From Epiperipatus broadwayi (lineage: Eukaryota > Onychophora > Udeonychophora > Euonychophora > Peripatidae): a stretch of DNA of 64,000 nt. A program made the translations under genes and the position numbers. The stretch lies in assembly GCA_028023455.1 (NCBI GenBank), contig JAQFVV010012966.1:229953-293952 (forward strand). The letters are read 5' to 3'. Below, one piece after another: positions 12,589-26,684 of the stretch. The notes beneath the pieces were generated by a model that saw only the letters and a program-made list of their open reading frames with translations, was not told the origin of the DNA and did not search any database. Numbering within the stretch: the first letter of the stretch is position 1; the number at the start of each line of letters is the position of its first letter.

Positions 12589-13536
12589 CTGAACACCAAA
12601 CTAATTAAAATAAAGTATTATGTGGAGTTGGAATGAATTGTGGTAGTATAAGTTATCCTGGGGGTGATATTGCTGTTGTCTGCTTATTCTGACCATTACA
12701 ATATGTATATTTAATATTTATTAAGGCTGTAGCCTCAAGAACATGCTATTTGTTAATGGAAAAAGTTCGTTTTTAACAACTGACAATAGAATTTCACTAA
12801 AGGTCATAGTTCTACAGCATTTTCTAGTGATGTTGCAATCATTATTTAACTTATCTTCATTTTTTGCAGCTATCTGTTGCATTTTTTTTTTTAGTTTTGA
12901 TTATTTGATAAAAGAAATTGACTTTAATATATATATAAGTGTAAAAAAAATTCTGAAAATGGCAATATCAGTCAAGAATGCAATAGAAATGAATCAGACA
13001 TGGTCCTGATTGATAGATTTTTTACTCTCAGCCCAAAAGCAGTTGTGGAAGCTTTTGAGGGTGACATTTTTTTGTTCTATTTTTTAAAAAAAATGTATAT
13101 TTTCTATAATTTATTCATATATGTAAAAATTTTATGATGAAATTTAGTCTTTACTTGAAAATATTTTATTTGTATGAAGACAAGAAAATTGTTATAATAT
13201 TAAAAAAAAGATCTCTATTATGCCTGTAGCAGTTATTTTTTGTGATATTTAAATAATTATATATGGAATTTTAAATTTTAAAACAGAATTTTATTGCTTT
13301 AAAATATTTAACAATAATTAAATAAATTCACTTTTGATAGTAAAGGATTTTTATTGTAATTGCAAAAGAACAATAGCCATTATTCAGATAGGAAATTTTT
13401 ATTTCTATATTTATAATGTTGAAATAGGAATATTTTTCATTTGTAAACTTATATTTCTGATAAATAAAATTATAATTATCATAATATTAATATAGAAATA
13501 ATGGTTAAAATATTAAAGTTAAATATTGCACATATA

Positions 13537-14347
13537 CAAGGGGGGTACCCAAAGAAAACTAGAATTGTTCTTTGGACAGTAAGTACATGTTAGTACATTT
13601 TTCTGCCACTAGATGATTCTGATGGCAATCCTATGCACAAATTTCCTCATTAAATGAAGTCATGGTGCCATTTAGAAATGTTTTGTCAATAGTGTCTCAT
13701 TTATTTATCAATTTTTGCAATGGCTGAAAACTTGAAACAATATAAAATTCTGTTTTTGTTAAGAAAAATGGCAGAGGAAACAGTTACAATGCACGAAACA
13801 GCTTACAAACAGGCTGGTCTGAGAAAAACATAAGTTTACACATGGTTTAATTGAAGTGACAAATTTTCTATGTCCCAAATTACTATGTGAGAGAAATCTT
13901 ATGTCAAGACAATACTGATTCTTAATAATTGGACATTCTAACTGCAAGTTCTAAAATGTTTGTGTGATATGGTAAAAAGAAAGTGTCCCTATTTGTGTTC
14001 AAGTGCAGAATACAAACTTTATCATGACAATTTGCTTATGTACAAATCATTGAGTGTATTAAAATATTTAATTGAATTTAGCTTGACCCACATTCATCAT
14101 CCATATTCACTTAATCTCATTCTGTGTGACTTCTTTTTATTTCCTCAAGAAAATGCCTCAAATTTTTTTGCTGATTTAGAACTGATGAAGAAAAAATGAT
14201 GCAGACATTAAAAGGCATCACTTTGAAAAATTTTCCTGATTATTTCAAAAAATGAAAATCATGATTAGACCAGTGTGTTGCATTATATGGACTACACTTT
14301 GAAAAGGATTTAATATGTCCAGTTATTTCTGGATACCACCCAACTTG
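13537..14347 (+). mobile_element. mariner-family transposon, internally deleted and dead
   Basis: The element is flanked by TA (13535-13536 and 14348-14349), the mariner target duplication. Its termini form an imperfect inverted repeat of about 30 bp: CAAGGGGGGTACCCAAAGAA at the left against CAAGTTGGGTGGTATCCAGA read from the right. Inside, one frame resembles the N-terminal helix-turn-helix of a mariner transposase (QYKILFLLRKMAEETVTMHE, near 13740-13800). Further on, HHPYSLNLILCDFFLFP (about 14095-14145) corresponds to the family's HPPYSPDLAPCDFFLFP, which carries the last catalytic Asp. At about 811 bp it is well short of a typical 1.3 kb mariner, the middle third of the transposase is missing, and stops interrupt the rest. 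It cannot encode an active enzyme. Confidence 0.8.
13960..14199 (+). pseudogene. mariner transposase, C-terminal fragment
   Basis: This 79-codon frame holds the best-preserved part of the mariner transposase: the HHPYS...CDFFLFP block with its Asp, followed by a decayed C-terminal helix region. The family's DNAxxH motif upstream survives only as a YHDNLLMYKS-like stretch. Stops and frame changes before and after it show that it is a pseudogene. Confidence 0.7.
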
Positions 14348-14349
14348 TA

Positions 14350-14980
14350 AAGCTTTTTAAAGGCTGCTAAAAAAATTAGTAGCTAGTACTGAAAATACTA
14401 AAAAATCTTTAAATGATTTATTAATTCTAACTAATGTAACTAAATGTCAGGAGTTACTAGGAATAAAAAAACAATTGATAAAATTAAAGGCCAATTAGAG
14501 ATAATAATAAAAAAGTAATTCATATACAGAAGCAAAAGTACACTACTATGTTTGCAAAACATTGACTTTTGTTTACATCATAAAAGCAAAGAATAAGTTA
14601 TTTATAATCTGTTTATCACTTTATTATTGAATTCTTGTAAAATTATCAAATAATTGTTTTTAAATAAATATATGATATTTACATTTAACTTTTATTTGAA
14701 AATAATAGCTTTATAGCAAAAAATTAGTCAACTGAAAATTTTACTATGTCAAAGCTAAATAAACTAGGAACTCCTCCTATCACACACACATATATATATA
14801 TAATTTGAAAAGCATTTTCATAATTTGAGGTTACACTCTAACAAAATGTGTATTAAATGCACATTCTGTTGGAGAATATTTTTCATTAAAGTACACTTTT
14901 AATCTGAAGGCTGATGTTATCCTTTGTTTTGATTATTAACTTCTATTTATTTCTACTAATTAAATAAATTTAAATAGGTA
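14350..14980. other. AT-rich DNA, nothing recognised
   Basis: Contains a short CA/TA run near 14783-14802. No gene or repeat family was recognised. Confidence 0.5.
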
Positions 14981-15201
14981 AAATTCTCCATACAGTAGTG
15001 CCACTGAGTGCAAGCCAGAGAAGTCAATGAATGCCAGAAGACGTGCATAAAATCCCTATCTAATTCATACTCATCCACAAGCTAGAAATTAGACTGGAGA
15101 TATTGGATGAGCAAGTGCTAGATAGGAATTTTATGACAAGTCTTCTGGCATCCATTGATCACTCTGGCTTGCATTGAGTGGCACTACTGTATGGAGAGTT
15201 T
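14981..15201. repeat. family A foldback element, short palindromic form
   Basis: The outer arms begin TTCTCCATACAGTAGTGCCA and end TGGCACTACTGTATGGAGAG. Inside, the arms continue through GCAAGCC, a CCAGAAGAC-type segment and AAAATCCCTATCTA, each with its reverse complement on the other side. This is the clearest single copy of a family that occurs at least ten more times in the window. Confidence 0.85.
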
Positions 15202-15209
15202 TTTCTGCC

Positions 15210-17515
<2,306 letters not shown>

Positions 17516-17554
17516 TTGTGTGTTCAATAAATAATTAAAACGTTATTTACACAT

Positions 17555-17975
17555 ATGTCCTGTACATGAGGGATCAGAGTGACTTATGGTCAACATGGGT
17601 AGGATGAAAAGGTTGGCACCAATGTGGGCTTTGAGCATTCCATCATCAGATTTTCAATGAAATGGATGGCTGAAGAGTTGTGGGGTGGAATAGAGTGAAG
17701 CCTGTTCATTAACGTATGAAGATTGGCTATCTTAATATAAGCTGAGCTTTGATTGTATATATGTGTGGAGATGATAATCTGAACCAGTTGATGAGTGCTG
17801 TTTTAGCATGTAATACCTATATTAGTGATTATTTATCTTTTCGACATGTGTGTGATCAAGTGTATCAGAAGTATGAGATAGCATGAATAGTTGAGGGTAG
17901 TGTGAACGTCTGACTTCAAACCTCTATATATTACATATTGGAGTGCAGGTATAAAAAAGCCTGTACTATAGAAAT
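17555..17975 (+). repeat. family E dispersed repeat, near full length
   Basis: A roughly 410-bp unit starting CCTGTACATGAGGGGTCAGA and ending near AAGCCTGTACTATAG. It matches 24787-25172 and 47817-48225 along nearly its whole length. The 3' third contains a tRNA-like B-box position (GTTCGAATC in better copies; TTCAAACC here). Confidence 0.8.
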
Positions 17976-18589
17976 AATTCATATATTAAGATGAAAAAAT
18001 AAATATCAGACATACACTGTGTTATATGTGAATGTATACCCATAAATAAATAAATATTAAAGCTGATAGTAGATTATAATCACTAGTAATATAGTGTTTA
18101 ATGGAGTAGTGAAGTCATGGACTGATTAGCTAAAGGCCTGTAGGGAAGCTCAACTGATCCTGCAATTGATAACCCTTTTGTTTTTTTATTTCACATGTAA
18201 CATAATAGTATGTGTACATATATTTATTTCTAAAAATCGATTATTACTGGAAGCTGCATTTTTTTATTAAATAATTTTGTTAAATTCAGGTCTAAATTTA
18301 TTTTTAAAATTGACAGCTTGTTTCCCAAATCACATTATTTTAGCTGCATAAAAAACAAATGAATTAGTATAAATAAAAAAAGAATATGATTTTTAAAATT
18401 TAAATTCTGGAAAAATATTAGTAAAATCTTTTTTTTGTTCAGATTTTTTTTTTATTTAACCACATGAAAAACATCTTTTCATTAAAGTTTACAAAGATGA
18501 GGATTTAAAAATAAAATATATAAATACGGGGAACTGTACTTGTATTTGATGAACCAAAATAATTTTTAAAAAAATAAAATTACTTATTG

Positions 18590-18720
18590 TTTGGAAGTTC
18601 ATAAGAAGTTTGAACACCGGAAGTAATAAATCTCAACTGCGATCTATAGATTTTGAGGTTCAAAGTTACTATTCTATTGCTTCACATAATCACACAGATG
18701 AGATGATGATGATCGACGAC
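18590..18720 (-). repeat. family L tRNA-like unit
   Basis: Read on the minus strand, this contains GAACCTCAAAATC, a GATTTATTACTTCCGG-type core and CAAACTTCTTATGAACTTCC. These are the successive blocks of the tandem units at 34755-35590. It is a single unit, followed by decayed similar sequence to about 18850. Confidence 0.55.
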
Positions 18721-19034
18721 CATCATAAATCAAAAATTTTATTACTTGGAGGTAAAAGTTGTAGTGCCAGATAGACAGAGCTCGGTCATAAATCACGGTA
18801 CCTAAGTTCCAGGATCTACTACTCTTTTATTGCATTAAACCTCAAGGGCTGAATTAGTGAATGTGACTAAAGTGTAAAGAGAAAATTATTTTGGATACCT
18901 CAAAATTTTAAATTTATTAAATGTAATTCCAAGTTTAAATTCATGGCAGTCTAGCATATCATAGGTGAGTTTAAAAATATGTTTTAGGCACTGACTAGTC
19001 AATTTATAATTTTATGACCACTACATCCCATGAC

Positions 19035-19335
19035 CTTAGGCTACACATTCTATTTATTAGCAATTTTTTCTATTCTCACTGCAATTATGCCATCTAGTGT
19101 AAACTTTAGGAATCAATAAATTCCAGATGGTATTGCTTAATACTTCTTATCCAGTGCCCTGTTTAAAAATCCAAACTCTTCTCACTGATGAAAGCTACAG
19201 CTAAATAATGGGGATATTGAATAGGACAATACTGCATATAAATTTATTAAGCACTATCATCTGGCATCTATTGATTCATAAAGCTTACACTAGATGGTGA
19301 TTGTAGTGAGCGTAGAAGAATTTGCTAATTATTAT
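19035..19335. repeat. family A foldback, diverged copy
   Basis: Inverted outer arms TCTAGTGTAAACTTTAGGAAT / AAGCTTACACTAGATGG flank a core with CACTGATGAAAGCTAC and GATATTGAATAGGAC, in the order seen in other family A copies. It lacks the CATACAGTAGTGCC end block. Confidence 0.6.
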
Positions 19336-19339
19336 TTTA

Positions 19340-20220
19340 TGGATATCCCAGCATAACAAATATTGCTACTTAGGATTGTGTAATAAGCTCAAAAACACAT
19401 TATATAATTCAAATGAATAAATAGCTGATAATTGCATGGCATTCCAAACTATAAATCATGTATGCCATATTTATAAATTACATTCCCAAGCTATGTCTAT
19501 ACTGCATCAGAAACAAGACCAATCTGAGTCATAACTCCATTTTTGTCTACATGATTAAACTCCAAAAACAGTAAATTATTTGTAGGCCTATTCCCAGAAG
19601 AATATTAACCTCAAAATTATTGCTGTTAAAATATATACTAAAAAATTAGCAAACTAAAAGTGCACATCATGTGTAAATCACATGACCCAGTCACAACATA
19701 CAATTAACTAATAGATTATCTGTTGTTAAGGTAACTCTAAGATGATAAATGGAATTCACATTACACCAGCCAATGCCCAATATTAATCAATAGGATATCA
19801 GCAATCCATTGTCATGGCAATACATTCAATGTACTGTCTGAGTGTTGCACTGACATCAGATAGCTAATATTGTATTGGTTAATTTTAAGCATTTCATTTA
19901 CTATCTGTGTGTTGCCTTGACAACATATTAATATTCTATTAATTTTGAGCAGTTGCCAAGGTGATATGATTAACAGATCAGATATTGCTATGGTGATGCC
20001 TATCAAAATGTAATAAGGTCAGCTTTTTGCTTTTATATAGAGAACATCTCCAGTGTATTATCCAATGTATATCTTTTGGTCCTACAATGATTTTAATAAT
20101 CAACATCTTAATTTTTCTAAAAAATTTTGTACTTCTTGTCAACCATTAAATTCATCACTTCATTTATAAAAATTAACTAACTTTTTTTTATGTCCAAACT
20201 GATACAAAACAAAATGTAAG
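19340..20220. other. no gene recognised
   Basis: The minus-strand frame at 19812-20006 (64 codons) shows no family motif. A loose repetition of GTCTGAGTGTTGC / TCTGTGTGTTGCC-type phrases at about 19840-19920 suggests old internal duplication. Confidence 0.4.
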
Positions 20221-20224
20221 GTAC

Positions 20225-20600
20225 TCAGTATCTTGAAAATGCAACAATATGTAAAAATCAATGTATTTTCATTGCATGGTATCACTGCCTTTTATCTTCA
20301 GAAAGCTACTAATAAAATAATTAGACTAATAAGCAACTTTTCAGAAACAAGCAACCTCAATTCTGCCAATCCAATTAATACTCTACAATCAATTAAAAAT
20401 AATTGTGCAAAAACACTAATTAACATCATTACAAAGTATACAATTCCATCTCACAATCTCTTGTTGAATAAGATTAAGTATTGAGGAAATACAAACTGGA
20501 AAACAACCACATCATTAGAAAGTCCAACTATGTGTAAATGGAACCCAAGATATAAACTTCTTATTCAATGTAAAAGTTCTTTTCAGTGATATTTTTTATT
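20225..20600 (+). pseudogene. possible LINE ORF2 C-terminal relic
   Basis: The frame 20233-20484 reads through LQSIKNNCAKTLINIITKY and then a PSHNLLL step. After a stop at 20482-20484 it continues with degenerate basic sequence ending MCKWNPRYKLLIQCKSSFQ. This resembles the spacing at the end of CR1/RTE-like LINE proteins, where an SHPL...F step precedes a basic R-x-R-[YF]-K-N-S-F tail. The similarity is to a pattern rather than a named element, and the relic could be something else. Confidence 0.3.
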
Positions 20601-21424
20601 ATAAAATGCATTTAACAAATATGGATATGTCATAAAAGCTAAGTCACAGAGGTGAAGAAACTGAATTTCTCACTGGACTGCTCTCCTTTCCAAATGTAAT
20701 ATATTCTTATTACTGACATTATCCACTGACATACACAGTCAATAACTAGTTTTACTGATGGCATATTCAGAGGCTTTTTTTCCAAATAAAAGAGCTACTG
20801 TGTTTATTGTCTCTAAACAATCTAGAGAATATTAAAACAATATGCCAAAGTTTTGCACCAGCAGACATTTCCACAACCAATCAGAGTTTTGGCTCATTTG
20901 CATTACATAGTGATTTAGATAATGTTATTATTTTATTGGTATCACATACTATAGTCTACTATAAACGTTTTATTATATAAAATATAACTTTGTTGATATT
21001 TTGATCAAATAAAACTCAAACAAGAATAAGATGAAATAATTTATGACCTTCAAATTATATTTTCTTCAGATGTTTGAAATAATAGTAATTTTAATGATAG
21101 TTATTTTGGAAGATTATGTAATATTTCAGCACAAATAATAACAAACTTGAATTTAATCCGAATATCTTTTGCTTTCAACCTTTCCCCATACAACCATGAT
21201 TTTATCACTTTGCTAAAATAATTAGATCAACTGATGGATTATATAAGATGTAATTATTTAAAAAAATAAATTATTTTATTTTATTGTGAATAAAAGATTG
21301 TTTTTATTTAGTAAATGGATTTTTGTATGTCACATCTATATGTGTTCAAGAGAGTATTTTTAATTAATAAATATTTTAGCTATTACTACAGATGGAACCA
21401 ATGGATGAAATTAATCATAGAATT

Positions 21425-21765
21425 AAACTTAGTTGGAGTGCTTTAGTAAAAATAACTTAAAAGAAAATATGCCTGCGTGTTTAAAAAGAAAGATTGTTAA
21501 TAAATGTGCATTGCCAATTCTTATTTGTGGATCTGAGATTTGAACACTTTACATAAGGGTAATACAGAGACTTTAGATCTCTCAAAGAAGTGTGGAAAGA
21601 TGCATGTTAGGAGTAACAAGAATAGATCAAAAACAAAAGATATGGGTAAGAGAACAAACAAGTGTTACTGAGATTATTTAAAGAATCAAAAGACTGAAGT
21701 GAAGTTGTACTGGGCATATTACTAAAAGAGATGATAATAGTTGGACAGTTAAAATCTTAAACTGG
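21425..21765 (+). pseudogene. RTE-type LINE, ORF2 C-terminal fragment
   Basis: Translating across several frame breaks gives IQRL-like, RCMLGVTRID, VTEII, RIKRLK and GHIT-RDDNSWTVKILNW. These match the C-terminal LQ..QRRMLG..R.DR....I...TGV.D......LKW.WAGH..R..D.RW end of RTE-clade LINEs. The nucleotide sequence is about 75-80% similar by eye to 49880-50250. The copy is broken by stops and ends where a second LINE fragment begins. Confidence 0.65.
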
Positions 21766-22185
21766 TTGATTTAGTCTGTAAATTATGTAAGGAATATGCA
21801 TGTAAATGGAAAATATGGTTGATTTAGTCTGTAAATTATGTAAGGAAGGAATAGAAAATATTAGGCATCTGTTAATTGAATGTGAATGCTTGAAAACAGA
21901 AAGGATACATATAATAAAGTTATGGAAGAATAAATATGAAAAAAGTGAGTATACAGAAAGTGGATTATTGGTTTTTTATGCTGGGTTTGGAAAAAGATAA
22001 GGGGGTTTAAATATAATGGCCATAGAGTTGACAAAAATGATGTTGTGGAAATGGGATGGAGCAGAATATGGGAAAACTTAGACTGGAAAATAAAATGGCT
22101 AACAGGTTTCTCTGGGCATAATTGCTGAGAGATTCTTGACTTCATTTAAGGAGAAGCTACATCACATCACATCACATTACTTATA
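21764..22185 (+). pseudogene. LINE family B, 3'-terminal fragment with (CATCA)n tail
   Basis: The frame 21806-22000 encodes a C-x2-C-x7-H-x4-C-type knuckle (CKLCKEGIENIRHLLIECEC), then KLWKNKYEKSEYTESGLLVF. This is typical of the extreme C-terminus of many LINE ORF2 proteins. After a frame break it continues AIELTKMMLWKWDGAEYGKT and ends in a CATCACATCACATCACAT tail at 22160-22178. The same protein and tail occur in three minus-strand copies at 60019-61882 and one plus copy ending at 49285. A 30-bp segment is present twice (21764-21793 and 21817-21846), a 53-bp local duplication. Confidence 0.75.
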
Positions 22186-22644
22186 CATGGTATTAATACA
22201 AGAGCACTCTAAAAGAAGTAATTCCATTGAGCGAAATATAACATTTTTTTCTATGTGCATACTACATTACTTCAAATATAAGATGCACTTGAACTTAAGA
22301 TACAGTAGGATTTTAAGCTCAAAAAATTGAAAAAGAAATTTACACCCAAATTTAAATTGCATATATATATATATATTTAAATAGTAGATAATATAAAAAC
22401 AATATGCTCACCTAATTTATTGTGAATCTTTTTAAGATATACAGTACATTTTCACTTTCAGAACTTGAATTCTCAATACTAACTATTCTACTAGGGTACA
22501 TAATCTTCAGGTCATTAAATTACAGACAAACATTATAATTTTGTTGTCAATTTGCTTTCATATAAAAGTACATTTTTTTATTAAAATCTGAATCTTTCTT
22601 CTAAAATATTTAAATTTTTACAAACGTTTTCATTAAAAAAATTA

Positions 22645-22855
22645 TGTTTTCATTTCAAAAATCAAAATAAAAATATCAGAATTGCCAAAATTGGCAAAAT
22701 AATCTTAAAAGATTCTAAAACATGTTTTCATTTTGAAAATTAAAATGAAGATGTTTGAATGTCACAATCAGCAAAATAATGTTAAAGTATTCTAAAACAT
22801 ACATTTTCACTTTCAAAATCAAAATAAAGATTTCAGGACTGGAAAAATTTTGGAA
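22645..22855. repeat. tandem repeat, about 2.6 units of 78 bp
   Basis: Units start TTTTCATTTCAAAAATCAAA, TTTTCATTTTGAAAATTAAA and TTTTCACTTTCAAAATCAAA at about 22648, 22726 and 22804. They share GATTCTAAAACAT-type ends. The units have diverged. Confidence 0.65.
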
Positions 22856-22859
22856 GACA

Positions 22860-23335
22860 CTCTTTTGTGTAGAGAATAAGAAACAACCTATCATTGTCTT
22901 GGAAGGCATGCTCTTATCTTATTAGTTTCATTTGTTAGTTGTAAAAAAATTTCTAAAAGTTTTTCAATAGTTTTTTCAATAAAATAATAGTAAAATCAAC
23001 AAAATAATGCTAAAAATAGCAGTTTGAGAGAGAGTTAAAGCTGTTTATGAAATGTTTTCCAAACAATATTGATTAAAAAACATTTGGCATGCTACTCTAC
23101 ACAGATAATGATTGTAATACTATGTGCATAAAGCAAAGATACACAGAAATAAGATGTTAAAATTTTTTGTTTCCAATTTAAGATGCATTCCATTTTTATG
23201 GGTTCAAAATTTAAAAAAAGAATTGTATCTTATATTCAAAGTAATATGGTATTTTAATTGATTCGGCTTCAATGGTCTTTTTACATAGTTATTATAATAA
23301 AATAATAAAGAATAATATTAAATAATAGCAATTGT
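22860..23335. other. AT-rich DNA, nothing recognised
   Basis: No conserved frame or repeat family was identified. Confidence 0.45.
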
Positions 23336-23475
23336 CTATACAGTAGTTCCACACACTCCAAGCCTTAGTAATCAATGAATGCAGGAAGGTTTGTTTATAA
23401 AATCCCTATCTAGTGCTTACTCATTCAATATCCTCATTGATTATTAAGGCTTGCACTGAAGAATTTGTTACTATT
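23336..23475. repeat. family A foldback, truncated
   Basis: Starts with a CTATACAGTAGTTCCAC end, followed by CAAGCCTTAGTAATCAATG, then AATCCCTATCTAGTGCTTAC, then a reverse-complement GGCTTGCACTG. The middle is deleted, leaving a short hairpin. Confidence 0.65.
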
Positions 23476-24049
23476 TTAACAGTTTATGCAAGCATAGGAA
23501 GTGGTGATCATGTGATGAATATTAAATAGTCAATTGCAGAAGAACTATCCCTCCAGAGAGAAAACATGAAGGAAATAGTGATTATGCCATTTAATTGTTG
23601 GTTTAAAAGTCTTTATGACTTACTTTTCTTATTTTAACTTTTAGATAAAAATAGCCAAACTTCCAGTTGCCAATTAATAATTAAAGGAATTGGCTATTGG
23701 TGGTTATTCGCATGTATTAAACTATATAAAACAATATACAAATTCCATTTAGATTCATTTTCTATGCCAAGGGCAGATCAAACAGATGTAATAGCCAGTA
23801 TATTTTTTCAGTTGTTATTGATATATATGCACTCACTGGAAAAGACAGAGAGATAAGATGTGTGTGTGTGTATGCGATTTACCAATCAAAATAAAATGAC
23901 TACTTCAGTGGTTTTATTTTTACTACTGTTTAATTCATTAGTCAGGCTTACATTAGCAATCTTTTATCAGTTTTGATTTCTCCAGAGATTGTTTTCAACA
24001 TATTGTAACCTTGCTGTTCTAAACCTCTGTGCTCTTAATACCGATTTTT

Positions 24050-24700
24050 TTCTCTAATGAATAAGATTTATATTTACCCTTCGTCTTGTCATTGTTTCAT
24101 CGGTTTACTTTATTCTTAGCTAAAAATACTATTCCATTAATAAATGTTAAGAAAAATTAAAAACAAGTTGTTTAATGTAAAATATTGAAAAATCAATACT
24201 TAATTATTATTTTTTTTACTTTTGAAAACATGTTTATTACGGATTCGCAGAAACATTAAATGTTGAACAGTTAAAAAAACAAAAATAGATAAAAGTATAT
24301 AAAAAAAATGTAACAGTTAATAAATATAAATAAATGCAGGAATATTTTTTAAGTTGCTTTTATAAAGTTAAGTTTTGCACCAATTACAATGCAATATATA
24401 AATTTTCAGAAGTAGTGATGACGTCAAAGCATCATCATCAACAGTAGCCAATCGCAAACTAGTATGGTCGTTTTTCTTCTAAGAGAAGATTAAAAGAGAA
24501 AACAAATAAAATATAAAATAATAATATACTAGAGATGAGTTTTGCTATGAATATACGAACCAATCTGTAACTATAATTATTTCCACATATAAAATACTGT
24601 GGTCCATTGACAACAGTTAGAAATTGTTGAATGTTATTTGATATTGGGATTGTCTAAGTGTTGACTGTTTTTTAATGATTATTATGTTGTTTATATGATG
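24050..24700. other. CpG-retaining segment without recognised repeats
   Basis: About eight CpGs fall in the first 490 bp, against very few in neighbouring repeats. It includes the CRE/CCAAT/TATA cluster listed separately. No long reading frame is present. Confidence 0.35.
24390..24460 (-). promoter_or_regulatory. candidate promoter-like cluster: CCAAT box, CRE, TATA-like
   Basis: A perfect palindromic CRE (TGACGTCA, 24419-24426) lies 22 bp from a CCAAT pentamer (24448-24452) and about 24 bp from a TATATAAA-like run (24394-24401). Read on the minus strand the order is inverted CCAAT, CRE, TATA, which is the usual order in CREB-driven promoters. Whether a transcript starts here cannot be told from sequence, and chance occurrence in AT-rich DNA is possible for the TATA part. 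Confidence 0.25.
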
Positions 24701-24786
24701 TTTTGTGATGCTATCTTAATTTCTGCAACAAATTTCATTCTCTGAAATAATTCAATATGATGTATTCTATGTATTTAAATCGATAA

Positions 24787-25172
24787 AATCCTATACCTGA
24801 GGGGTCAGAGTGACTTAACGTCAACATGGGTATGGCAATAATATTGGCATCAGCAAGGGATTTGGGTTTTCATCATCAGATTTTCAATGATATGGATAGC
24901 TGAAAAGTTGGAAGTTGGAGTAGATTGAAGCCTGTCCATTAAAGTAAGAAGATTTGCTATCTTAATATAAACTGAGCACTGATTATATATATATATATAT
25001 ATGGGAGATGATAATCTGGACCAACTGATGAGTACTGGTTTAGCATAAAGTATGTATATTGATGATGATTTATCTTTTCTACATGTCTCTGGTCATGTGT
25101 ATCAGTTGTATGAGATAGTGTGGATAGTTAAAGAGTGCTTGAAAATCTGAGTTCAAATCCCCTATACTTAAG
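24787..25172 (+). repeat. family E dispersed repeat, copy with internal (TA)n
   Basis: Nearly full length: GAGGGGTCAGAGTGACTTAA at the start, TTTTCAATGATATGGATAGC in the middle, and a tRNA-like GAGTTCAAATCCCC block near the 3' end. A TA run replaces the ATATGTGTG segment of the other copies. Confidence 0.75.
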
Positions 25173-25329
25173 ATGTCTAATTGTAACTCTCCAATGTATT
25201 CTATTCTCTGTCTTGTGTATTTTTAATAAGAATAATCGCCTTGCATTTCTTTAGAATATTTTGAGATGATCTAAACAAATTTAAAAAAATATCAGTTACT
25301 ATTACAATTAGTTTTATTTTCACTTTAGT

Positions 25330-25425
25330 GTAGTATAGTATATGGATGGGATTGGGAGATCACTGGTTCAATTTTCACAGTTCTGGCGCTCGACCTTCTT
25401 ACGAATCCCCAAGCAATAAATCTAC
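25330..25425 (+). repeat. single family L tRNA-like unit
   Basis: Contains GGATGGGATTGG, a B-box-like GGTTCAATTTTC and CTTCTTACGAATCCCCAAGC. These match the order of blocks in the tandem array at 34755-35590. Confidence 0.45.
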
Positions 25426-25429
25426 TAGC

Positions 25430-26680
25430 ATTTTCTTTTTTAAATTTAAAGACAAAATAATACATTATCACATAAAAGTAAAGATAAGTAATGGAACTAT
25501 GTATGATACTTTTTCACCAATTATGTCTGAATATGTGTCATGAATAGCCCATGGAAATTCATCTGATTTATCAAGATTAATCTAGGATTTATATCCTTTA
25601 AGAAACAAACGCTAGAAACCCAATACAAATTAATAATTTTATTGCTTAATTAGCTATCTCTAGCAATATCCTAGGTGTACATAGAAATGTTATTTAGAAA
25701 AATCAAAAAAATCTACCTGAATTCAACACTCTACATTTTGGGCTCTTTAAAACAGATGTGCTAACCACCATGTTATAAGGCCCTTAATAAATAATTATAT
25801 AGTGAAAAATATTTTATAATGAAAAAAGGTCCCCCATGCCTCTAATGTTAATCAGTTAGATGAGCTTTAGTCTGGGTTCAAATTCAGTATTCTGTTCTAA
25901 CTCAATTTAGAAATAACAGATAATATTTTCCTTTTTAATAATTGATTATAGTACTTGTCTTTCTCTCTTTTTCTGTGTATGTGTCTCTCTTTACATGTAT
26001 ATTACATATGCCCCTCATGGCATTGTGATTACCAAAACTACTTACCATGATCATGAGTGTTTTGGATTTGTGTTAAATGTGAAAAAAATTTCTAATTCTA
26101 GATAAGTTTAAGATTTTTATTTGCAGCATATATAACCTAACTAGATGGAAATTCTATTATTGGTTGGTAAATGGGTGTTGAGATGGTCTATTTAGAGAGT
26201 ACCACACAAGAAACATAGAGTAAAACTGCAGGATCTGGCAATCAGCATTATTTTTTACTTCAGTTTTTCTTTACAGCATTAACTAAGAAGATATTTAATT
26301 GCACAATTGGTGATTTAAAGATTCTTTTATCATTTATTTTATACACTAATATGCGAGTGTCATATTTCAAACATAGTCACATGCAGATGTGTCTGTGATA
26401 TTCCCCTCAGCAGATTTTGTAAGTGGCATTTGCTTTTATAAAAAAAAAAATTGTACACAACTTTTTTATTATTTTGATACTTTAAAACAAAACATTTACT
26501 TTTTTTTTTTTACTAAAAATACTTTTCTACGATTTAGTTTTGGAGATGTATTTACCAAGAATGGGTTTTAATTATAACAAGTATTAATTATATTTATCAT
26601 AATGTTAAAGTATATCATTTCTTTTCAAAAAAAACATGTTTAACACACTTTTCACAATACTTTATTCAATTTATGACAAA
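25430..26680. other. AT-rich DNA with no gene recognised
   Basis: A short minus-strand tRNA-like segment may be present near 25738-25790 (GGGCTC...CTAACCACCATGTTATAAGGCCC), too decayed to classify. The frame at 26389-26571 is low-complexity. Confidence 0.4.
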
Positions 26681-26684
26681 CATT

